From: Myxococcota bacterium
Lineage (GTDB): Bacteria > Myxococcota_A > UBA9160 > UBA4427
Direction of reading: 5' to 3'
Assembly (NCBI GenBank): GCA_030748735.1
Contig: JASMLK010000146.1
Location: 1-64,000 of the forward strand
Length of the DNA stretch: 64,000 nucleotides
The notes under the pieces are model-generated. The model saw nothing but the letters and a program-made list of their open reading frames with translations, made no database searches and was not told the origin of the DNA. Shown here piece by piece: positions 1 to 10,377 of this stretch. Both the position numbers and the translations under genes were made by a program. The first letter of the stretch is position 1; every line of letters begins with the position of its first letter.

Positions 1-3000
1 TGCCCCTGCTGCTGCTCCTGTTGTTCGTCTCCCTGCTGTTCCTCTGGTGGAGGCGAAAGCAATTCGAGCGCCTCGCGGAGGCGTTCGACCGCCACACCCT
101 GATGCTCACGCGTTCGTTCGAAGGGAACCGGTCGTTCGGCCAGCCCTTCGGAACTGCCTTCCATTTCGATCTGCGCTTCGAGGACGAGTTCGGCAGCGCG
201 TCGCAACTGCTCGGCCTGCTGCGCCTGCTTCTGTTCGTCTGGCGAAGCGCTCGGGTCGGCACCCGTGACCAGGTTGCCGGGTTGCGCGCGTGACTGTTCT
301 TCGAGGGCGTTCGCGATCTGGCCGGTGATCTCGGCGAGTTCGCGTTGACGCGGGTCGAGGGGCGCAAGGCGGCGCTCCTGGTCGTCGACTTCGAGAGCCG
401 CCACCTCGTCGGTGTCGTCAGCGAGTTCGAGCTGGCGCTGCGCGGTGTCGCGCAACAACTCGATCACCGAGAAGAAGAGCCTGCGCAGGCTTTCGAGGCC
501 CCGAACCGCTTGTGCACCCGCGACCACGGCGGGTTGCCAGTCGGTCGTGGTTTCATCGCCCAGCCCCGAGACCACACCCTCCATGCTCGACGCCGTCACG
601 AGCAGGATCTGCTCGGCGAGTTCGTATCGTTCGCGCTCGGCCGCGACGCCTGCGGGGTCGGGCGCGCTGCCGGGCGCGGTCGCCTCGTCTTCTCCCATCG
701 CGGCGATGGTCTCTTCGTCGGGCAGCGCCGCGCGTTCTTGTTCGATCAATTCACCGAGTCGGGCGACACGGCCGAAATTGCGACCCTGCGCTTCGCGCAA
801 GCTGGGCAACAACTCGCTTCGGCTCGCTTCGAGAGCGCGGGCGGTCTCTTCGTCTTCGGGGTCGAGGACCTGTTGCAGGCGCTGTTGATCCGCGTGCGCG
901 AGTTCGATCAATCGGCGCAGGTCGAGGAAGCGTTCGCGTGCTTCGGCCAGCGCTGCGAGCGCACGAAGCTGTTCGATCGCGGCGCGGCGCGCGTCGTCGA
1001 CGTCGAGCCCCACACCGGCTTCCTCGAATGCGCCACGCGCTTCGCCAATGAAAGGCGACGCGGCTTCGACCTGCGCGAGCATCCGCAGCCGGGCATCCAG
1101 CTCAGAGGCTTCTTCGGGCGAAGTCGGTTGCGGGGGCGGCATGTTGGCCGCCTGCTCCAGGCCCGCGCGCAAGCGCGCGTCGAGTTCTTCGGTGCGTTCG
1201 GTCACGCTCGCCTGGTCTTCACGCAGGGCGTCGAAGGTGAGCCACGGAGGCGCGTCGGGAGCATCCGCCCCGAGCGGGCCTGCTCCCCCGGGTGGGGCCG
1301 CTGCGCCGCCACCGAGGACCGCCGTCGCCTGGGTATAGCGGGAGAGTTCGGCTGCGTCCCGCAAGAGACCGTCGAGGACCTGCACGGGATCGCGCAGTTG
1401 ATCGCGCGCGCGTTTCAATTCGGCGAGCGCGGCGTTGGCGCGCCGGTGGGCGCGTTCGCCACGGCGGGTGCGCAGTTCGCGCCGGGCATGCCCCATGCGT
1501 TCGCGCGCACGAGACAAGAACACCTCGAGCTGCGAAAGCTGCACGAGGCGAATCGCGTCTTCGGGTGCGCGCTCTTCATCTGGCGCGGCTTCGAGGCTCG
1601 CGCGCTCACCGTCGACGCGCTCGGCAAAGCGATCTGCGTCGGAAAGCAGTTGGCGCTGTTCGGTCGACACGCGGCGAAATTCGACGCGCGCGGCATCGTC
1701 CGCTGCGGGGCCCGCTTCGCGCGTCGCGCCGTGTTCGAGCAACAGCCGCACGGCGGCCCCCACCTCGCGCTGGCGTTCGATCAACGCGTCGAGTTCGGCG
1801 GCGATGTCCTTTTCGTCCTGCTGCGACAAACGATCAGCCAACACCCGCGCACGCCGCAGCACGATTTCGAGGTTGTGCCGCGGGTTTTCGTTCGCGGGCT
1901 GGAGCCGCACTGCTTCGCGGAAGAAGTCGCCGGCTCGATAGAGGGCGTCGAGGGCGGTTTCGGGATTCGTCTCGAGCGCGGCATCCGCTTCGGCGACCGC
2001 GACATAGGCCAGGCCGTAGGTCGCGCGGTAGCGGGCTTCGCCATCGGTAGCGGCGGCGGCACGCGCGGCTTCGAAGTGCTGCTCTGCAACCTCGAGGGCA
2101 CCCAGCTCCATCGCGTCGAGACCCGAGTTGTAGGCTTCGCGCGGATCGACGGCCTCCAGTTCCGGCTCGCTGTCGGCACCGGCGTTGAAGTCGGGCGATT
2201 CGATGGCGTCGTCCATGGGTTCGTCCGGCGCTGTCGGCGCCGAGGCCGTGGCATCGGGGGGCGAAGTCGGCTGCGCCTCGGCGATGGGCGCGCTCCCGAG
2301 CCCAACCGCAAGCAGCACCAGGAAACTCGGGACCGCCGCTCGTCCCGGCGCACGCTGTCCGATCGCCACGCTCACCAGCAGACACACCATCGCGAGCAAC
2401 ACGAACCACTGGAAACCTTCACTGCGAACCACACGCCCTTCGCTGTCGATCTCGGCACGCATCAGGTTGCGGATGTGTTTGTCGTAGATCGATTCGAGGT
2501 CGAGTGCGCCGAGGCCCGCCGGCACGTAGACCCCGTCGGTGAGCAGGGCCATCTCGCGCAGGGTGTCACCGTCGAGGCGCGTGGTGACGACATCGCCGTT
2601 GCTGTCGCGCAACAGCGTCCGCGCTCCGGTTTCGCGATCGGTGATCGGGATCTCGCTCCCCGATTCCGATCCGAAGCCGATCGCCACGATGCGAATGCCG
2701 CGCAGCGCCGCTTCCTTCGCCGCTTCGAGGGGGAACGAATCGTGATCTTCGCCGTCGGTGATGAGCACGAGCACGCGCGAGATGTCACCGCTCGCACGGA
2801 AGCCCGCGATCGCCTTGCGAATCGGCTCTTCGAGGCGCGTGCCTCCGCGCCCGACACTGTTGGGCCCGAGCGTATCGAGCACCAGCCTGAAGAAACCGAA
2901 GTCGGGGGTCATCGGCGCGAGCACACTCGCGCGCCCCGCGAAGGCGATCAGCCCGACCTGGTCGCCGTGGAGATAGTCGAGCAGGTCGCGGATCTCGCTC

Positions 3001-3353
3001 TTGGCGCGTTCGAGTCGATTGGGTGCGACGTCTTCCGCCAACATCGAGCGCGATACATCGATCGCGACCATGAGTTCGGCGCTCGCGCGCGGCGACTCGA
3101 TGTACTCGAAGCCCCACTGCGGTCGCATCAAGGCGAATACACCGAACACGCATGCGAGCACCAGGAAGGCGTTGCGCGCATGTCGTTGCAGGGAACTCGG
3201 GCCGTCGACCAGACGCGCCTGCAGCGCACTCGCGACCAGGCCTTCGAAGCGTTCCGCACCACGTCGCTCGAGGGCGAACAACGCAACGGCGAACACGATC
3301 ACCGCCCACAAAGCGTGGGCCCACTGCGGATCGGCGAAGCGGAAGTCGCTCAC
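1..3353 (-). CDS. batB: BatB-like VWA-domain protein with TPR and very long coiled-coil tail (partial, 3' end off window)
   Basis: An uninterrupted minus-strand frame of about 1117 codons starts at a GTG overlapping the TGA of batA (GTGA) and has no stop before base 1. Two N-terminal membrane segments (about residues 11-26 and 58-73) are followed by a von Willebrand A domain. Its MIDAS motif DVSRSMLAED lies near residue 96 and an ITDGEDHD strand near residue 198. Two more hydrophobic segments lie at about 315-335 and 338-358, then a TPR-like region at about 385-470. The remaining 600+ residues are Glu/Arg/Ala/Gln-rich helix, probably coiled coil, becoming Gln-rich at the window edge. Bat proteins are membrane VWA/TPR proteins encoded with MoxR ATPases and linked to stress and aerotolerance; their exact function is unsettled. 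Usual BatB or BatB/C fusions are about 300-650 residues, so this one is unusually long. Confidence 0.85.
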   Translation of the reverse strand, partial: MSDFRFADPQWAHALWAVIVFAVALFALERRGAERFEGLVASALQARLVDGPSSLQRHARNAFLVLACVFGVFALMRPQWGFEYIESPRASAELMVAIDVSRSMLAEDVAPNRLERAKSEIRDLLDYLHGDQVGLIAFAGRASVLAPMTPDFGFFRLVLDTLGPNSVGRGGTRLEEPIRKAIAGFRASGDISRVLVLITDGEDHDSFPLEAAKEAALRGIRIVAIGFGSESGSEIPITDRETGARTLLRDSNGDVVTTRLDGDTLREMALLTDGVYVPAGLGALDLESIYDKHIRNLMRAEIDSEGRVVRSEGFQWFVLLAMVCLLVSVAIGQRAPGRAAVPSFLVLLAVGLGSAPIAEAQPTSPPDATASAPTAPDEPMDDAIESPDFNAGADSEPELEAVDPREAYNSGLDAMELGALEVAEQHFEAARAAAATDGEARYRATYGLAYVAVAEADAALETNPETALDALYRAGDFFREAVRLQPANENPRHNLEIVLRRARVLADRLSQQDEKDIAAELDALIERQREVGAAVRLLLEHGATREAGPAADDAARVEFRRVSTEQRQLLSDADRFAERVDGERASLEAAPDEERAPEDAIRLVQLSQLEVFLSRARERMGHARRELRTRRGERAHRRANAALAELKRARDQLRDPVQVLDGLLRDAAELSRYTQATAVLGGGAAAPPGGAGPLGADAPDAPPWLTFDALREDQASVTERTEELDARLRAGLEQAANMPPPQPTSPEEASELDARLRMLAQVEAASPFIGEARGAFEEAGVGLDVDDARRAAIEQLRALAALAEARERFLDLRRLIELAHADQQRLQQVLDPEDEETARALEASRSELLPSLREAQGRNFGRVARLGELIEQERAALPDEETIAAMGEDEATAPGSAPDPAGVAAERERYELAEQILLVTASSMEGVVSGLGDETTTDWQPAVVAGAQAVRGLESLRRLFFSVIELLRDTAQRQLELADDTDEVAALEVDDQERRLAPLDPRQRELAEITGQIANALEEQSRAQPGNLVTGADPSASPDEQKQAQQAEQLRRAAELVLEAQIEMEGSSEGLAERPVPFERTREHQGVAVERLREALELLSPPPEEQQGDEQQEQQQG

Positions 3354-4375
3354 GGGTACCTCCGCAACACGCTACTCGCGAGCAGGCCCGCCAGGGCAAT
3401 ACAGCCGAGCGACGCCATCACCCAGGTGTCGAAGTGCTCGCTGTACTGCAGGTAGCGCGTCTCGGTGATCTCGGTCCGCTCGAGGGCGTCGATCTCTTCG
3501 TACACCGCGGCCAGCCCCTCGGAACTCGCCGCGTGGAAGTACCGGCCTCCTGTTCGGGATGCGATTTCCTGCAAAGACTTCTCATCGAGTTCGACCCTGG
3601 CGCGGCGAATAACGGTGCGACCGTCGGGGGTCTGGAAGGGAACCGGTGCGAGCCCCGTACGTCCCGCACCGATCGCGTAGACCTTGATGTCGTGTTGCGC
3701 CGCAAGGGACGCCGCCTGCAGCGGATCGATCGCCCCCGTATTGCTCACGCCATCCGTCAGCAGGATGATCACCTTCGACTTCGCGGGGTGCCGATGCAGC
3801 CGCTCGACCGCAAGCGCGAGCCCCTCTCCCACCGACGTGCCCTGTTCGTTGGGGTCGAAGTTGATCGCGACCTGGCTGAGGATGTGATCGAGGTTCAGGT
3901 GGTCGAGGGTGAGGGGGCAGATCGCGTCCGCATAGCGCGCGAACACCACCAGGCCGATCAAGTCGTCGGGGCGACCACCGAGGTCGTCGCTGTCTCCCTT
4001 GATGAAGCGGCTGACGATCTCCTTCACGGTGTCGAGCCGGCTCACCCCCATGTCACCGCGCACGAAGTCGCGGGCATCCATCGACCCCGAAACGTCGATC
4101 GCGAGTTCGATCGCGATGCCTTCGCGGTGAACCTCGGTCGTCGCATCGCCAACGCGCGGGCCCGCGAAGGCCACCGCCAATAGCGCGCACGCCACACCGA
4201 GCAGCAAGGCGGGCAGATGCGCCACCCGATGCCGCAGCGAATGCCCCGTCCCCTCGACGAGCTGCACGCTCGAATACGAAAGGCGCCCGCCCCCTCGCAC
4301 GGCGAGCCAGATGATCACCGGACCGAGCAGCGCGGCGAGCAGGAACAGCGGATCTCGCAGTTCGAGGTCGTTCAT
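3350..4375 (-). CDS. batA: BatA-like VWA-domain membrane protein
   Basis: 341 residues. Membrane segments lie at about 10-27 and 56-72, a VWA domain at about 88-270, and a C-terminal membrane helix at about 318-338. The metal-site motif DVSGSMDARD is at 94-103 (D94, S96, S98), followed by the ILLTDGVSNTG strand. This is the standard BatA layout: a periplasmic or membrane-attached VWA domain held between helices. The ATG overlaps the stop of the BatD-like gene upstream, and the gene's own stop overlaps the batB start, so the three are translationally coupled. Assignment as BatA rather than BatB rests on length and order. Confidence 0.9.
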   Translation of the reverse strand: MNDLELRDPLFLLAALLGPVIIWLAVRGGGRLSYSSVQLVEGTGHSLRHRVAHLPALLLGVACALLAVAFAGPRVGDATTEVHREGIAIELAIDVSGSMDARDFVRGDMGVSRLDTVKEIVSRFIKGDSDDLGGRPDDLIGLVVFARYADAICPLTLDHLNLDHILSQVAINFDPNEQGTSVGEGLALAVERLHRHPAKSKVIILLTDGVSNTGAIDPLQAASLAAQHDIKVYAIGAGRTGLAPVPFQTPDGRTVIRRARVELDEKSLQEIASRTGGRYFHAASSEGLAAVYEEIDALERTEITETRYLQYSEHFDTWVMASLGCIALAGLLASSVLRRYP

Positions 4376-5381
4376 GCCGCCCGCTCCTCGGCCCCGAAGC
4401 TCGGCGCCTCGCGCGGGTCGTCGGGCGTGCGCGTGTCTTCGAGGAAGCGGCGCGCGGCTTCGACCGAGTCGTCGATTTCGCCCTCGCCCGGAACCACGCC
4501 GGCGAACTTCACGAGGTCGGCTTGTTTCAGGAAGTCACCCAGGCGCTCGCGCCAGTCGGGGGTCAGATCCGGCGAGCGACTCGCGACGACCAGGAACTCT
4601 TCGGTCGTCAATTCGGGCGAACGCAGGTCGAAACGGTTTTCGAGGTAACGACGAATGATGCCCGAAAGCTTCACGTAGAAGGCCTCGACCTGATCGCCGG
4701 CCGGATGCCGTTCCCACTGCAGCAGATCGTCGAGTTCGCCGCGCGCGATCTCGTAGGCCGTGCGTTTGCGCCGAGCGATCTCGCGGGCCTGCCAGTAGCG
4801 ATATGCGAACGGGAGGGCCGCGAGCAGCAGCACGGCGGCAACCGTGCCGATCACCCAGTACGGAACCCCCGCCACACCGCGCGCGCGCAACCGCCCCGGC
4901 ATCGGACGCAGGGCATCACCGGCGTTTTCCGGTAGCACCGACTGCACGGTGAAGTCGATGCGCTCCGTCAGCACTTCGTAGGCGTCAGCGCCCTGCGGCG
5001 CCGGCTTCGCCCCTTGTCGGCGGTCGACGAACTCGACGAGCAACGGCGGAATGCTGTGCTCGCCCGACCGCGGAGGTTCGAGGTTGTAGCGCTGGATGAA
5101 GCGATTGCGGCCATCCTCTGCCACGTTTGCACTCGGCGCGAAGTCGAGGATCAGGAAGCGGTCGAGGGCTTCACCGAATTCGGGCATCAGCACTTCGACG
5201 CCGTCTTCGGCCAGCACTTCGACTTCGAGATGGATGGCGGCGCCGATCAAGGGTTCGCTCGGTTCGAGGCGCACCGAAACATCGACGGGACCGCGCGACG
5301 TCTCGCGCTCGATCAAGTCGGCCTGCGCCGTCGACGCGACAGCGAAGACCACGAGTGCCAGGGCTGCGAAGTAGCGCCCCA

Positions 5382-5385
<4 letters not shown>
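4372..5385 (-). CDS. BatD-like membrane protein of the Bat operon
   Basis: 337 residues. There is a signal peptide (about 1-22, ending near AQA), a beta-rich extracytoplasmic region of about 150 residues, one membrane helix at about 176-198, and a charged cytoplasmic tail. The tail contains an FYVKLSGIIRRYLENRF segment and a downstream TTEEFL motif, which is typical of the C-terminal region of BatD/DUF4381-like proteins. It lies between the DUF58 gene and batA with 4-base overlaps on both sides, the place a BatD protein takes in MoxR-Bat operons. It probably forms part of the same membrane complex as BatA and BatB; the biochemical role is unknown. Confidence 0.75.
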
Positions 5386-6374
<989 letters not shown>

Positions 6375-6388
6375 CGCCCGAGGCTTCG

Positions 6389-7375
6389 CTACGGAACGAG
6401 CACGCTGTCGAGGACGAGGTTGATCACGTCATCGGCGCTCTGCCCCTCGGCCTCCGCTTCGTACGAAAGTGCGATGCGGTGGCGCAGCACATCGGGGGCG
6501 AGGGACTTCACGTCGTGGGGTGTCGCGTAGCTTCGGCCTTCCATGAAGGCCTGCGCCTTGGCGGCCTTCATGAGCCAGATGCTCGCGCGCGGGCTCGCGC
6601 CCATCTCGATCAGTCCATCGAGTTTCGGGATGCCTGCCCCCACCGGGTCGCGGGTCGCGCGCACGAGTTCGACGATGTAGCTGCGGATTTTCTCGTCGAC
6701 GAAGACCTGCTCGACGACCTCGCGGGCCGCGATGATCTCGTCCGCGGTCGTCACGGCCTGGATTTCCTGGGCTGGAACCCCACCCGCCATGCGGTCGATG
6801 ATCTTCCGTTCTTCGTCAGCGGTCGGATACGCGACCTGGACTTTCATCATGAAGCGATCGACCTGGGCTTCGGGCAGCGGATAGGTGCCTTCCTGTTCGA
6901 TCGGGTTCTGGGTAGCGAGTACAAGAAAGGGGGCGGCGAGGGAGAAGCTCTCTCCACCGATCGTGGCTTGTTGTTCCTGCATGCACTCGAGCAGCGCGGC
7001 CTGCACCTTTGCCGGAGCGCGGTTGATTTCGTCCGCGAGCACGATGTTCGCGAAGATCGGTCCCTTCTTGACGCTGTAGGTGCCGTCCTTGGGATTGAAG
7101 ACCTCGGTCCCCACGACGTCGGCCGGCAGCATGTCGGGGGTGAACTGGATACGAGAAAACTCGGTGGCGAGGGCATCGGCGAGGCTTCGTACGGTCAGCG
7201 TCTTCGCGAGCCCGGGGACGCCCTCGAGCAGCACGTGGCCACCCGACAAGAGCCCCATCAAGAGCCGCTGGACCATCGCCTCCTGGCCGACCAGGACCTT
7301 GCCGACCTCGCTGACGAGATCGCGCACAACCTTCGAATGCGCCTGAACTTGTTCTCCCAGGTCCCCGACACTCAT
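6389..7375 (-). CDS. MoxR-family AAA+ ATPase
   Basis: 328 residues from the chosen ATG. The Walker A motif GVPGLAKT and the Walker B/sensor region LADEINRAPAKVQAALLECM are the MoxR signatures, followed by LATQNPIEQEGTYPLPEAQ. MoxR proteins are cytoplasmic chaperone-like ATPases that act on VWA-domain partners. It is first in the operon with DUF58, BatD-like, BatA and BatB. A second ATG lies six codons upstream at 7393. I prefer 7375 because a GGAGG sits 11 bases before it, while the upstream ATG has no clear ribosome site. Confidence 0.93.
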   Translation of the reverse strand: MSVGDLGEQVQAHSKVVRDLVSEVGKVLVGQEAMVQRLLMGLLSGGHVLLEGVPGLAKTLTVRSLADALATEFSRIQFTPDMLPADVVGTEVFNPKDGTYSVKKGPIFANIVLADEINRAPAKVQAALLECMQEQQATIGGESFSLAAPFLVLATQNPIEQEGTYPLPEAQVDRFMMKVQVAYPTADEERKIIDRMAGGVPAQEIQAVTTADEIIAAREVVEQVFVDEKIRSYIVELVRATRDPVGAGIPKLDGLIEMGASPRASIWLMKAAKAQAFMEGRSYATPHDVKSLAPDVLRHRIALSYEAEAEGQSADDVINLVLDSVLVP

Positions 7376-7784
7376 CGTACTCTTCGCCTCCATCTGATCT
7401 TGTTCTCTGCCACGCCAGCGCTGCGACTGGCGCGCCGGCCCCGCTGGCCCGCCGCCTGCGCGACGCTGCTCCCCCCGGCCCCGCAGTCCCGGGGGCTGCG
7501 AGGGCGGCGCAGTCTAGCAACGGGTGCGGGTGGAGCGGGTTCCGGACCCTGTGAAATCGTTCGCAAGCGCTAGATGCCGGAGCGCCGGCCGGAGTTCCCG
7601 TCGGCGCGTTCCCCATGCGCCGACCGCTGGCTGGCAAGGCGTTGGGAGTCGACAACACCTCAAGATCCGGCAAGTTGCGGCAAACCCTGAACCCATTCTC
7701 TCAACCATGCGCTAGGTTCTTCTTGCCTCCCAATGACGACGCGATTGCGTAACGCAAGCGCGCGCTTTGGGACGGCGTTCACCG
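7376..7784. other. Intergenic region between divergent genes
   Basis: About 400 bases of very GC-rich DNA between the minus-strand moxR operon and the plus-strand gene at 7785, so it must carry promoters for both. Near 7470-7500 a C-run and G-run can pair (CCCGCAGTCCCGGGGGCTGCG). I see no convincing coding frame, RNA gene or good sigma-70 promoter. Confidence 0.4.
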
Positions 7785-9215
7785 ATGCACCCTCTGTCGT
7801 ATCCGGGCCTTCCGCTCGTCGAGTCGATGCGAGACGACGCTTTCCTTGCGGTGCACCCGCTGCTCGACCACGCGAGCGATGCGCCCGAACCGCAAGCCAA
7901 CCGCGCCGCCCGTTTCCTGTCGGGTGCGACCATCGAAGATCGCACGCGTTGGCTGTCGCGCAGCCGCGACGTTGCGTTCCTCGGCGTCGCGGACAGCCAC
8001 TGGTTCCACGCCCTCGGCCTCACCACCGCCCTGCGCGACGCGACCTTACAACGCCTGATCGCTTTCGAAACGCGCCCCGAAGCGCTGCAGCACTTCGTGC
8101 GCATGCGCGGACTGATCCTCGACAGTGTCAATCGCGTCGACTTCCTGGAGCGCTTGTTCTGCGTGCACTTCGGTACGGGTGCGCGACACGCACTCGAACA
8201 CTTCCACCCTCGCGGCCGCCGCTACGTTCACGGCTGCGTGCGCAAGGATGCCTACCTCGAACTCGAACGTTCGCTGTGGCGGGGTTGTGAGTTCGACGCA
8301 CATCGGTTCGCTACCGAAACGGGCCTCGTCGCCGAGCCGCTCTCGGCGGGGCTGCACATCAAGCCCACGGGCCACGGACGCGACGACTACGTGGCGACCT
8401 TCCTGTGTGGTTCGCGGGACGACTACACCTGGACTCCTGTGACCGCGGCATTCGGCACTGGCTTCCTCGGTGGTGAACGTCGCTTCCAGGCGCTGCGCAA
8501 ACTCCTCGCCGAAACGCCCACCTATCCCATCCTGCTCGAGGGGGACGACGAACTCGACGACCTGCTGCTTGCCCATCGTTTCCAACCGACGTGGTTGTGG
8601 GCGTCGGATTGGCTGCGCGAAGAAGCCCAGGACCGCCGCGTCGCGCGCACCCGCGAGGTGATCGCACGCATGGGCGGTGGCGGTGCACCGGAAAGCGAGC
8701 TCGACATCTGGGTTCATCAGGACAGGCGATGTGGTGCCTGGATCGACCGACGCGTCAACGACTGGGGCATCCACCATCGCCCCTGGTCGACCACCACCGA
8801 ATCGCTCTATCGGGTTGCGCGCCAGTTGCGCGGAACGAGCGGTCTCGAAGTGGTGCCCGACCGCGCCTGGATCGACCGGGACGACGGCATCTCGAAGCTC
8901 CCCAACACGCGCTACTGCCCCTTCGACGCTTTCGCGTCGGACCACTACGACGCGCTTCACAGCACGATCTTCCTGCACGCCCTGGTGGGCCACGGCGTCG
9001 ACGACCACACCTTCCACCGCGTCGTCGAGAAGGCGCGCAAGCTCAGCTCGAACGTCGTGATCCGCGAGCACAACCCGCGCGCCCGGAGCGACAGCGATGA
9101 GCGCAAGGGCTTGTCACTCGGCGCCCTCACCAAACGCCACGGCCTGCCGACCGAGGTGGACTTCGCACCCGGCACCGACGGGCGTGACTCACACTGGATC
9201 GCGGTGTATCGCTAG
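7785..9215 (+). CDS. Conserved-looking protein of unknown function
   Basis: 476 residues from the ATG at 7785; a TTG six codons upstream is possible and neither has a strong ribosome site. The third codon positions are strongly G/C, as in neighbouring true genes. I do not recognise the family. The protein is soluble, with no signal peptide or membrane helix, and rich in His, Asp and Arg. The last 150 residues (FLHALVGHGVDDHTFHRVV and what follows) weakly resemble the end of a Rossmann-like methyltransferase fold, but no SAM-binding glycine motif is visible. The stop codon TAG is supplied by the hairpin element that starts at 9212. Confidence 0.75.
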   Translation: MHPLSYPGLPLVESMRDDAFLAVHPLLDHASDAPEPQANRAARFLSGATIEDRTRWLSRSRDVAFLGVADSHWFHALGLTTALRDATLQRLIAFETRPEALQHFVRMRGLILDSVNRVDFLERLFCVHFGTGARHALEHFHPRGRRYVHGCVRKDAYLELERSLWRGCEFDAHRFATETGLVAEPLSAGLHIKPTGHGRDDYVATFLCGSRDDYTWTPVTAAFGTGFLGGERRFQALRKLLAETPTYPILLEGDDELDDLLLAHRFQPTWLWASDWLREEAQDRRVARTREVIARMGGGGAPESELDIWVHQDRRCGAWIDRRVNDWGIHHRPWSTTTESLYRVARQLRGTSGLEVVPDRAWIDRDDGISKLPNTRYCPFDAFASDHYDALHSTIFLHALVGHGVDDHTFHRVVEKARKLSSNVVIREHNPRARSDSDERKGLSLGALTKRHGLPTEVDFAPGTDGRDSHWIAVYR

Positions 9216-9393
9216 CCCGGATTATTCGTGAAGCCCGTAGCGAGAAGTCCGAAAGTGCTGACAGTTCGCGGACCTCGGACCGTAGGCCCCCGGAGACGTA
9301 CTTTCAGTACGTCGAGGAGGCCGAAGGGAGAAGGCCGTGAAATGGCAGTGCTTTCGGGCTTCGCAGTAGGGCTTCACGAATAATCCGGGCTAG
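9212..9393. repeat. Large CTAG-bounded hairpin (inverted-repeat) element
   Basis: The ends are inverted copies: TAGCCCGGATTATTCGTGAA at the left and its complement at the right, about 24 bases of perfect match, after which the arms stay similar for another 35-40 bases. The centre holds a smaller palindrome, GACGTACTTTCAGTACGTC. The whole ~180 bases can fold into one long hairpin. There is no coding capacity. A second partial copy of the right arm follows at 9408-9431 in inverted orientation. It is likely a REP/MITE-like non-autonomous element; it also supplies the stop codon of the upstream gene. Confidence 0.75.
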
Positions 9394-9474
9394 AGGTCCG
9401 GCCGATTCATGAAGCCCTACTGCGAAGCGTTCGGGGGCGGCATCTGCAAGCCGTGGCCCTACGAACTGCCCCCG

Positions 9475-10263
9475 TTACCGGGCGGCGCCTGATCGCGAAC
9501 CTGCCGCCGCATCGCGCGACAAAGACGCTTCGCCGCGCGACACGAACTCGACGTCGCCATACCAGGCGCGCACGCTTTCTCCCGTGTCGTCAGTGTCGGT
9601 CATCAACGCGACGCCGGCGAGCGGTGGAAGTTCTCCGCCAAAGAGCTTCTCGTAGTCGGCCGCAACGTCGCGTTCTGCGGCACGCCATGTCCCCGCATGT
9701 TCGTCGCCCGACTCGACGGCAAGCAGTTTCACGAAGCGTCCCACGTACGCGCTGTCGACATGCTTGCCACGCGGGAGCTTACTCGCCCAGATGTAGTTGA
9801 TCGCGCGACTCGGCACGTCGCCGTAGATGCTGCGCGCGAGTCGCAGGGCTGCACGCTCGAAGAAGGAAAGCGAATCGCTCTTCGGTTCGAAGGTGAGATA
9901 GATGCGTGCGGGGTAGTCGTCGCCCTGCTTGCTGCGCGCATCGCCAGCTTCGAGCACGCGGTCGATCTTCCAGCGCCAACGCAGGATCGGGTGGCTGCGC
10001 AGGTCGATCTCGGTGCGGTGGATCAAGCCCGCGGCGCTGTCGTCGGCCACGGCGGCGACCACGAAGTCGCCGGTCGCTTCGTCGCGCTCGATCGCGTACC
10101 GGGTCGGGCGATCGATCTTGGGGAAACGCAGGGGCTCCCAACTCGCCGGCAGTTTCCCGGCAGCGGTGGAGAAGCGCGCCAGCGTATCGTGCGCGTGCCC
10201 TTCCGCATCCGACTGACCGGCAACGGAGACGAGCGACGACACCACCAGCACCAGTGTGGCCAC
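9475..10263 (-). CDS. DUF3047-family exported protein
   Basis: About 262 residues. A hydrophobic N-terminus (VATLVLVVSSLVSVAG) looks like a signal peptide. The rest matches the DUF3047 pattern: ILRWRWKIDRVLEAGD, a DDYPARIYLTFE strand, NYIWASKLPRGKHVDSAY, and a C-terminal GVALMTDTDDTGESVRAWYGDVEF. DUF3047 is a beta-sandwich-like periplasmic family of unknown function. The start is uncertain: I used the GTG at 10263. The frame stays open upstream to an ATG at 10404, but that would overlap the divergent amidotransferase gene. Confidence 0.75.
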   Translation of the reverse strand: MATLVLVVSSLVSVAGQSDAEGHAHDTLARFSTAAGKLPASWEPLRFPKIDRPTRYAIERDEATGDFVVAAVADDSAAGLIHRTEIDLRSHPILRWRWKIDRVLEAGDARSKQGDDYPARIYLTFEPKSDSLSFFERAALRLARSIYGDVPSRAINYIWASKLPRGKHVDSAYVGRFVKLLAVESGDEHAGTWRAAERDVAADYEKLFGGELPPLAGVALMTDTDDTGESVRAWYGDVEFVSRGEASLSRDAAAGSRSGAAR

Positions 10264-10377
10264 CCACGTACAGCGCGCCAGACGCGACGTTCGGGGCCTT
10301 CCCGCAGCGAACCTTCCACTGCTATCCTGCCTGCCTTCCTCACGCCCTCGACGCGAATGGGAGTCGTTCCAGAACCG

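Noticed and set aside
345-3455. A 1036-codon open frame on the plus strand.
   Set aside because: It is antisense to batB, whose VWA motifs, coupling to batA and codon pattern are clear. Long antisense frames arise from GC-rich third positions.
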